Shown here piece by piece: positions 13,169-16,798 of a stretch of 16,798 nt of DNA. This stretch comes from JALUUH01 sp964636675 (lineage in GTDB: Bacteria > Pseudomonadota > Gammaproteobacteria > S012-40): contig CAZWUO010000066.1 in the NCBI GenBank assembly GCA_964636675.1, positions 1-16,798 of the forward strand, written 5' to 3'. The notes under the pieces are model-generated. The model had not been told where the DNA came from. It did not search any database and worked only from the letters and a program-made list of their open reading frames with translations. Numbering within the stretch: the stretch's first letter is position 1; every line of letters begins with the position of its first letter. The translations under genes and the position numbers were made by a program.

Positions 13169-14332
13169 ATGATAGAGAGAAAAATACGTCAAGAGATAGA
13201 GGAAGCGTTAAATCGTCAACCCGCTGTTGCCATCATCGGGACGCGACAAGTTGGTAAAACGACAATTGCGCTTGATATATCGGAAGATAGACCATCGCTT
13301 TATCTCGACCTCGAATCATATGAAGATAGAGATAAGCTTCAAGACCCAATTCTATTTTTTAATCAATACGAAGACAGCTTGATTATTCTTGATGAAATTC
13401 ATCGGTTGCCGGAATTATTTCAAACATTACGCGGCGTGATAGATAAAGGCAGACGTAAAGGCAAAAAAACGGGACGATTTTTGATTCTGGGTTCTGCATC
13501 GCTCGACCTACTGAAACAATCAGGCGAAAGTCTTGCTGGTCGAATTGCCTATATTGATATGACACCTTTCACTATTTTAGAAACAAAACCCGATGAAATC
13601 ATAAAACTTTGGGTCAGGGGTGGTTTTCCCGAAAGTTTTTTAAGTGGTACAGACCAAAACAGTTTTTTAATAAGAAAAGATTTTATCCGAACTTATTTAG
13701 AGCGTGATATTCCCCAGTTTGCTCCTCGTTTTCCTGCGCAGACATTAGAGCGATTATGGATGATGTTAGCGCACCACCAAGGCAGTATGCTAAATGCATC
13801 CAAGCTTGCATCCAGCCTTTCCATCGCAACAAAAACAGTGGGTTTTTATATTGATTTATTAGTGAACTTGTTATTGCTACGACGACTTGCTCCTTATTAT
13901 GTCAATATCGGCAAAAGACTTGTTAAAACTCCCAAAGTATATATCAGAGATAGCGGAATATTACATGCGCTATTAGCCATTGGCGATTACAACACACTTG
14001 CCGGACACCCTGTCCTCGGAGAAAGCTGGGAGGGCTTTGTCATAGAAAATGTATTATCCGTTGTACCATTTGGCACAAAGCCCAGTTTTTATCGTACCTC
14101 TGCTGGTGCAGAAATAGATCTTGTGTTGGAAATGCCTAACAGTGAAATTTGGGCGATTGAAATAAAAAGCGGATTGACTGCAAAGCCAGCTAAAGGGTTT
14201 TACAATGCCATTGAGGACATTACAGCGACGAGTTGTTTCGTTGTTTACGCAGGGCAAGAACGATACCCCATAGCCGAAAATATTCAAGCGATAAGCTTAA
14301 TTGATTTGATGGAATTGATTGATGAATTTTGA
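13169..14332 (+). CDS. AAA ATPase with C-terminal DUF4143 domain
   Basis: This 387-residue protein has the AAA_14/DUF4143 layout common in bacterial and archaeal accessory regions. Walker A is GTRQVGKT (24-31), Walker B is LIILDE (71-76), and the sensor-like GRFLILGSAS is at 102-111. The DUF4143 part begins with DFIRTYLERDIPQFAP and includes KVYIRDSGILHALL and ESWEGFVIENVL. Near the end D317 and E331-I-K333 (AEIDLVLE and AIEIKSG) fit a PD-(D/E)XK nuclease-like core. Such proteins are thought to work in defence, mobile-element or toxin-like roles, but the function is not established. It lies right after the RAYT element, with AAGG close to the ATG as a weak ribosome binding site, and has no partner gene on its strand. 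Confidence 0.85.
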   Translation: MIERKIRQEIEEALNRQPAVAIIGTRQVGKTTIALDISEDRPSLYLDLESYEDRDKLQDPILFFNQYEDSLIILDEIHRLPELFQTLRGVIDKGRRKGKKTGRFLILGSASLDLLKQSGESLAGRIAYIDMTPFTILETKPDEIIKLWVRGGFPESFLSGTDQNSFLIRKDFIRTYLERDIPQFAPRFPAQTLERLWMMLAHHQGSMLNASKLASSLSIATKTVGFYIDLLVNLLLLRRLAPYYVNIGKRLVKTPKVYIRDSGILHALLAIGDYNTLAGHPVLGESWEGFVIENVLSVVPFGTKPSFYRTSAGAEIDLVLEMPNSEIWAIEIKSGLTAKPAKGFYNAIEDITATSCFVVYAGQERYPIAENIQAISLIDLMELIDEF

Positions 14333-14503
14333 TGTCAAGAGGGGTATTGTGGGTGGTGCGATAGATTGGCGTCATCGGTTTATAGTTAGGTTAGGTTTGA
14401 ATCACTTAGTTATGGGTCTTTGTTTTTACGGTATTTTATAAACTAGTGGTTCGTTTGAGTATGCTAGGATTTGGTATTTGGTCTGGTTTGTGCCCGAAGC
14501 GGA
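14333..14503. other. Non-coding gap after the ATPase
   Basis: I see no gene, terminator or clear repeat in this AT-rich stretch. It ends at the candidate group II intron start. Confidence 0.6.
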
Positions 14504-14552
14504 GTGTGCCAGGACAAGCTGGTATAAAAGATAGGAGATGAAAGTCCTCTAC
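14504..14552 (+). ncRNA. Candidate 5' end of a group II intron, truncated
   Basis: The sequence begins GTGTGCCAGG, which fits the GUGYG start of group II introns, and continues to AGGAGATGAAAGTCCTCTAC (14533-14552), which closely follows the domain I pattern in which AGGAG pairs with CTCCT-like bases around GAAAGT. It is then cut off by the RAYT copy 3 fragment. No reverse transcriptase and no domain V are visible, so this would be a dead piece. The call rests on pattern recall. Confidence 0.4.
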
Positions 14553-14808
14553 TATATACAGACGGGTTATTGTCGATGTTTGCGAAGAACAAAAAACGGG
14601 CAATCGAACAATATCGACTGTTTGTTTCCGCAGGAAAGCACGAACCCTCCCCCTGGCAAGGTCTGAAAAACCAGATATATCTTGGGTCAGATGAATTTGT
14701 TGAAAAAATGCAGCTATAACATGAAAGAGATTGGTTGCAGGCTCGGCCAAGGTGTAAGCGATTTTGTTAATCGTAGTAATGCACGCCAATGGGGTGTCTA
14801 ATCAAAAA
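14553..14808 (+). pseudogene. RAYT transposase, 3' fragment (copy 3)
   Basis: Positions 14553-14713 match 12663-12823 of the intact gene with about eight differences in 161 bases. Just after CAG 14711-14713 the sequence jumps to the equivalent of 12966, losing about 142 bases, which shifts the frame and gives TAA. The remaining tail encodes a KEIGCRLGQGVSDFVNR-like end that differs from the intact copy's C-terminus and stops at TAA 14800. The N-terminal half with the HUH motif is missing. Confidence 0.85.
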
Positions 14809-14837
14809 ATCTAGCTTTGGTGTATTTGATGTATAAA

Positions 14838-15032
14838 CCGAGATCATGGTTTTCGAACCAATGATAAAGTGATTAAAAATGAGGGTATTTTAATCAAGCA
14901 CGTTTTGCCGGTGGAGGTAATTACCAAACACTTATCAATGAAGCATTACGTGATCACATTTGTGAGCATGATCAATCACTAGAGGATACTTTAAGAAAAG
15001 TTATCCGTGAAGAATTGAGGCACACCGGTTAG
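14838..15032 (+). pseudogene. Ribbon-helix-helix (CopG/BrnA-like) antitoxin remnant
   Basis: The final part reads YFNQARFAGGGNYQTLINEALRDHI and then LEDTLRKVIREELRHTG with TAG at 15030, the typical C-terminal half of a CopG/BrnA-type antitoxin. The start of the domain (NDKVIK) appears in another frame about 20 bases earlier, around 14862-14879, so a frameshift separates the halves. A partner toxin is not visible. The frame is broken and no start codon is clear. Confidence 0.55.
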
Positions 15033-15057
15033 TGTCAGAGGGGTCGTATTTCAATAC

Positions 15058-15307
15058 CGCTACCTCAGTTCCAAGAAAGTTTTTGACAAGCCAAATTCCG
15101 CCAAGGAAACGAAATCAGTCATCATTAATCGATTATCTAAACACTCTGATCAATGAGTTAAAACAATCACCTATGATAATGGTTGCACCAGGAAATTAAT
15201 GCTAAATGAGACGCTCAATCATTTTTTTGTGCACCTTATCATCATTGGGGAAAAGGCTTTGTTGAACAAGAGATAAGTTAGGCCAAAGAAGGAAGCGAGT
15301 GTAAATG
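15058..15307 (+). pseudogene. IS30-family transposase remnant
   Basis: Pieces of the IS30 catalytic core can be followed across three breaks. RYLSSKKVF then SVIINRLSKHSDQ lead to a TGA at 15154; the same frame continues VKTITYDNG, the second catalytic Asp. A frameshift near 15185 then leads to HQEINAK, another TGA, and DAQSFFCAPYHHWGKGFVEQ, which matches the PYHSWEKG-VE block with the catalytic Glu. The first Asp and both ends are missing. Its last in-frame TGA overlaps the ATG of the methyltransferase. Confidence 0.75.
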
Positions 15308-16042
15308 AATACAGCAAACCCAATTGAACTTCTGTTCGGAGGAATGGAAAAGCTTGGGCCGGGAAGCAATGAAGACACCTTGAAGGTATTGGACATGCTT
15401 CCTAAGCAGTCTTATCCATTGATCGTTGATGTCGGGTGTGGTTCTGGCAGACAATCATTAGCTTTGGCAATGCAGCTTCAAACGATCGTCCATGCGGTTG
15501 ACTCGCACGAACCGTTTTTGAAAAGTCTCGAAAAGAGGGCGAAGGACAATGGAATACAAGACCTCGTTCGAACTCATTGCATGGATATGGCCGATATTCC
15601 AAATTCCTTTCAGGAAATTGATCTCCTTTGGTCGGAAGGTGCCGCGTATAATATCGGTTTTGCAAATGCACTAAATAGTTGGCGTGAGAGCATCAAGCCA
15701 AAAGGGTTCATGGTGGTGAGTGAATTATCTTGGCTGCGCAAAGAAGTCCCTGCAGATGTTCGGCAATTCTTCGAGTCAGGCTATCCTGATATGCGCAGTA
15801 TAGAGGATAACCTGTTAGTCATTCAGGATGCGGGTTATAAAGTTCTATGTACCCACACCTTACCTAAGGAGACGTGGATTGATGGTTACTACGAGATACT
15901 GGAACCCAGGGCAAAAGAGCGACTTAATCACGCGGATGAATCAGTAAGAGATTTTGCCGCTGAAATAGTTGAAGAAATACGAATATTTGATGGCGCTAAA
16001 GACAGTTACGGTTACGTATTCTACGTGCTTCAAAAAGTCTAA
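15305..16042 (+). CDS. Class I SAM-dependent methyltransferase
   Basis: The 245-residue protein has the Rossmann-type SAM fold. Motif I is VDVGCGSGR (41-49), the acidic end of strand 2 is VHAVDSHE, and MDMADIP with DLLWSEGAAYNI marks the region after strand 4. The substrate is not predictable; relatives are found with small-molecule or tRNA-like annotations. AGGAAG lies about 8 bases before the ATG. It is intact and looks expressed, although it sits between an IS30 remnant and an rsgA-like gene. Its stop codon is followed by CTAACAATT repeats. Confidence 0.85.
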   Translation: MNTANPIELLFGGMEKLGPGSNEDTLKVLDMLPKQSYPLIVDVGCGSGRQSLALAMQLQTIVHAVDSHEPFLKSLEKRAKDNGIQDLVRTHCMDMADIPNSFQEIDLLWSEGAAYNIGFANALNSWRESIKPKGFMVVSELSWLRKEVPADVRQFFESGYPDMRSIEDNLLVIQDAGYKVLCTHTLPKETWIDGYYEILEPRAKERLNHADESVRDFAAEIVEEIRIFDGAKDSYGYVFYVLQKV

Positions 16043-16087
16043 CAATTAGCTTTACCTAACAATTGCAAGTGAGCACGGCGTTGGATG
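16037..16087 (+). repeat. attC-like sequence after the methyltransferase gene
   Basis: CTAACAATT occurs twice (16039-16047 and 16056-16064), and GCGTTGGATGCC follows near 16079. GTCTAAC, ACCTAAC and GTTGGAT each fit the RYYYAAC and GTTRRRY core forms of integron recombination sites. The inner arms do not pair convincingly, and the length is short, so this is at most a degenerate site. Confidence 0.25.
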
Positions 16088-16098
16088 CCATGCGAGTT

Positions 16099-16798
16099 AT
16101 GAAAAGAATTATGAGAAATATTGAAAAAATTGGTTTTAGCGACTGGTTTCAAAGTCGAGTAGAAACTCGAAAGGCGGATGTTCATGACATTGCACGAGTC
16201 GTTTCGGTGCATAAAGAGAGCTACGTAATAAGCAGAGGGGCCGGAGAAGTTTATGCCGAACTATCAGGTAACCTTTCTTATACGGTCCATTCTGTTTCTG
16301 ACCTACCGACAACGGGTGATTGGGTATATGCCGATTTTTACGATGATGATACTCATGCAATAGTGCAGGGTGTATTTCCAAGAAAATCACTCCTAAAAAG
16401 AAAAACAGCGGGAAAACGAGTCGATTGGCAGTTAATAGCCGCCAATATTGACGAGGCCTTCATTATCCAATCCGTGAACGATAACTTTAATCTAAGAAGG
16501 TTGGAGCGATATCTGGTTATGGCCAATGAAAGCGGAATTACGCCGGTAATTATGCTTAGTAAGTGCGATCTTGTGCCAGAGAATAAGGTTGACGAAATAA
16601 GAGAAAGTATTTTGTGTGTTGCGCCCATCACAAAAGTGATAGCGTTTAGCAATCTGAGTGGAAAGAATATTGATGCCGTCAAGGCATCCTTGCTAGCGGG
16701 TAAAAGTTATTGTTTACTCGGCTCTTCTGGTGTAGGTAAAACAACTTTACTCAACAATATCCTTAATGGTGAGCCATTTAAGACTCAATCCGTGAGTA
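16099..16798 (+). CDS. rsgA: RsgA-type ribosome biogenesis GTPase, partial
   Basis: RsgA is a circularly permuted GTPase that binds the 30S subunit late in its maturation. The visible 233 residues hold the N-terminal OB-fold (about 30-100), then the permuted GTPase with G4 SKCD (154-157), G5-like SNLSG (184-188), and after these the P-loop GSSGVGKTT (208-216). The order G4, G5, G1 is diagnostic. The G2/G3 motifs and the zinc-binding C-terminus lie beyond the window. Two in-frame ATGs, at 16099 and 16111, are possible; neither has a good ribosome binding site. The N-terminus beginning IEKIGFSDWF suggests a paralogue like those of the YloQ/YjeQ group rather than the main housekeeping copy, but this is uncertain. 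Confidence 0.9.
   Translation, partial: MKRIMRNIEKIGFSDWFQSRVETRKADVHDIARVVSVHKESYVISRGAGEVYAELSGNLSYTVHSVSDLPTTGDWVYADFYDDDTHAIVQGVFPRKSLLKRKTAGKRVDWQLIAANIDEAFIIQSVNDNFNLRRLERYLVMANESGITPVIMLSKCDLVPENKVDEIRESILCVAPITKVIAFSNLSGKNIDAVKASLLAGKSYCLLGSSGVGKTTLLNNILNGEPFKTQSVS

Overview
The window looks like a chromosomal piece of a gammaproteobacterium outside the Enterobacterales, possibly of methanotroph or sulfur-oxidiser type. That placement is inferred from the split glycine decarboxylase P protein (gcvPA/gcvPB), the tandem glycine riboswitch, the REP-associated tyrosine transposase (RAYT) family and moderate GC content; no rRNA or phylogenetic marker is complete here, so it is tentative.

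Positions 1-570 hold a broken IS110 transposase, a structured non-coding leader and a short inverted-repeat element. From 569 to 6990 everything reads on the minus strand and forms one coherent module: a sigma70-like promoter, a two-aptamer glycine riboswitch, then gcvT, gcvH, gcvPA, gcvPB, dgkA and a PfkB-family sugar/nucleoside kinase. The T, H and P proteins together oxidise glycine to CO2, ammonia and methylene-tetrahydrofolate; the L protein (lipoamide dehydrogenase) is not in the window. dgkA overlaps gcvPB by 11 bases, so a membrane-lipid kinase is translationally tied to glycine catabolism. Two non-coding inserts sit inside the operon (3442-3523 and 4944-5091).

From 7163 to 9906, still on the minus strand, come a hot-dog acyl-CoA thioesterase, an SGNH/GDSL esterase that has lost its middle, an exported SMP-30-like beta-propeller protein and an AraC-family regulator.

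From about 10 kb to 15.3 kb the window is an accessory graveyard. It contains a doubly deleted hipB, a hipA broken by a nonsense codon and a palindromic insert, an 87-bp MITE with a 3-bp target duplication, three RAYT copies (one nearly complete, two fragments), a fusion of a HEPN-like protein with the C-terminus of an IS110 transposase, an AAA ATPase with a DUF4143 domain, a candidate group II intron 5' end, a ribbon-helix-helix antitoxin remnant and an IS30 remnant. The last 1.5 kb holds an intact class I SAM methyltransferase and the first two thirds of an RsgA-type GTPase running off the edge.

I do not see a clearly new multi-gene system. The most unusual things are the HEPN-IS110 chimera, a shared inverted-repeat element family (434-525 and 10162-10320), the nonsense-truncated RAYT flanked by its own inverted repeats, and the extra genes attached to the glycine riboswitch operon.
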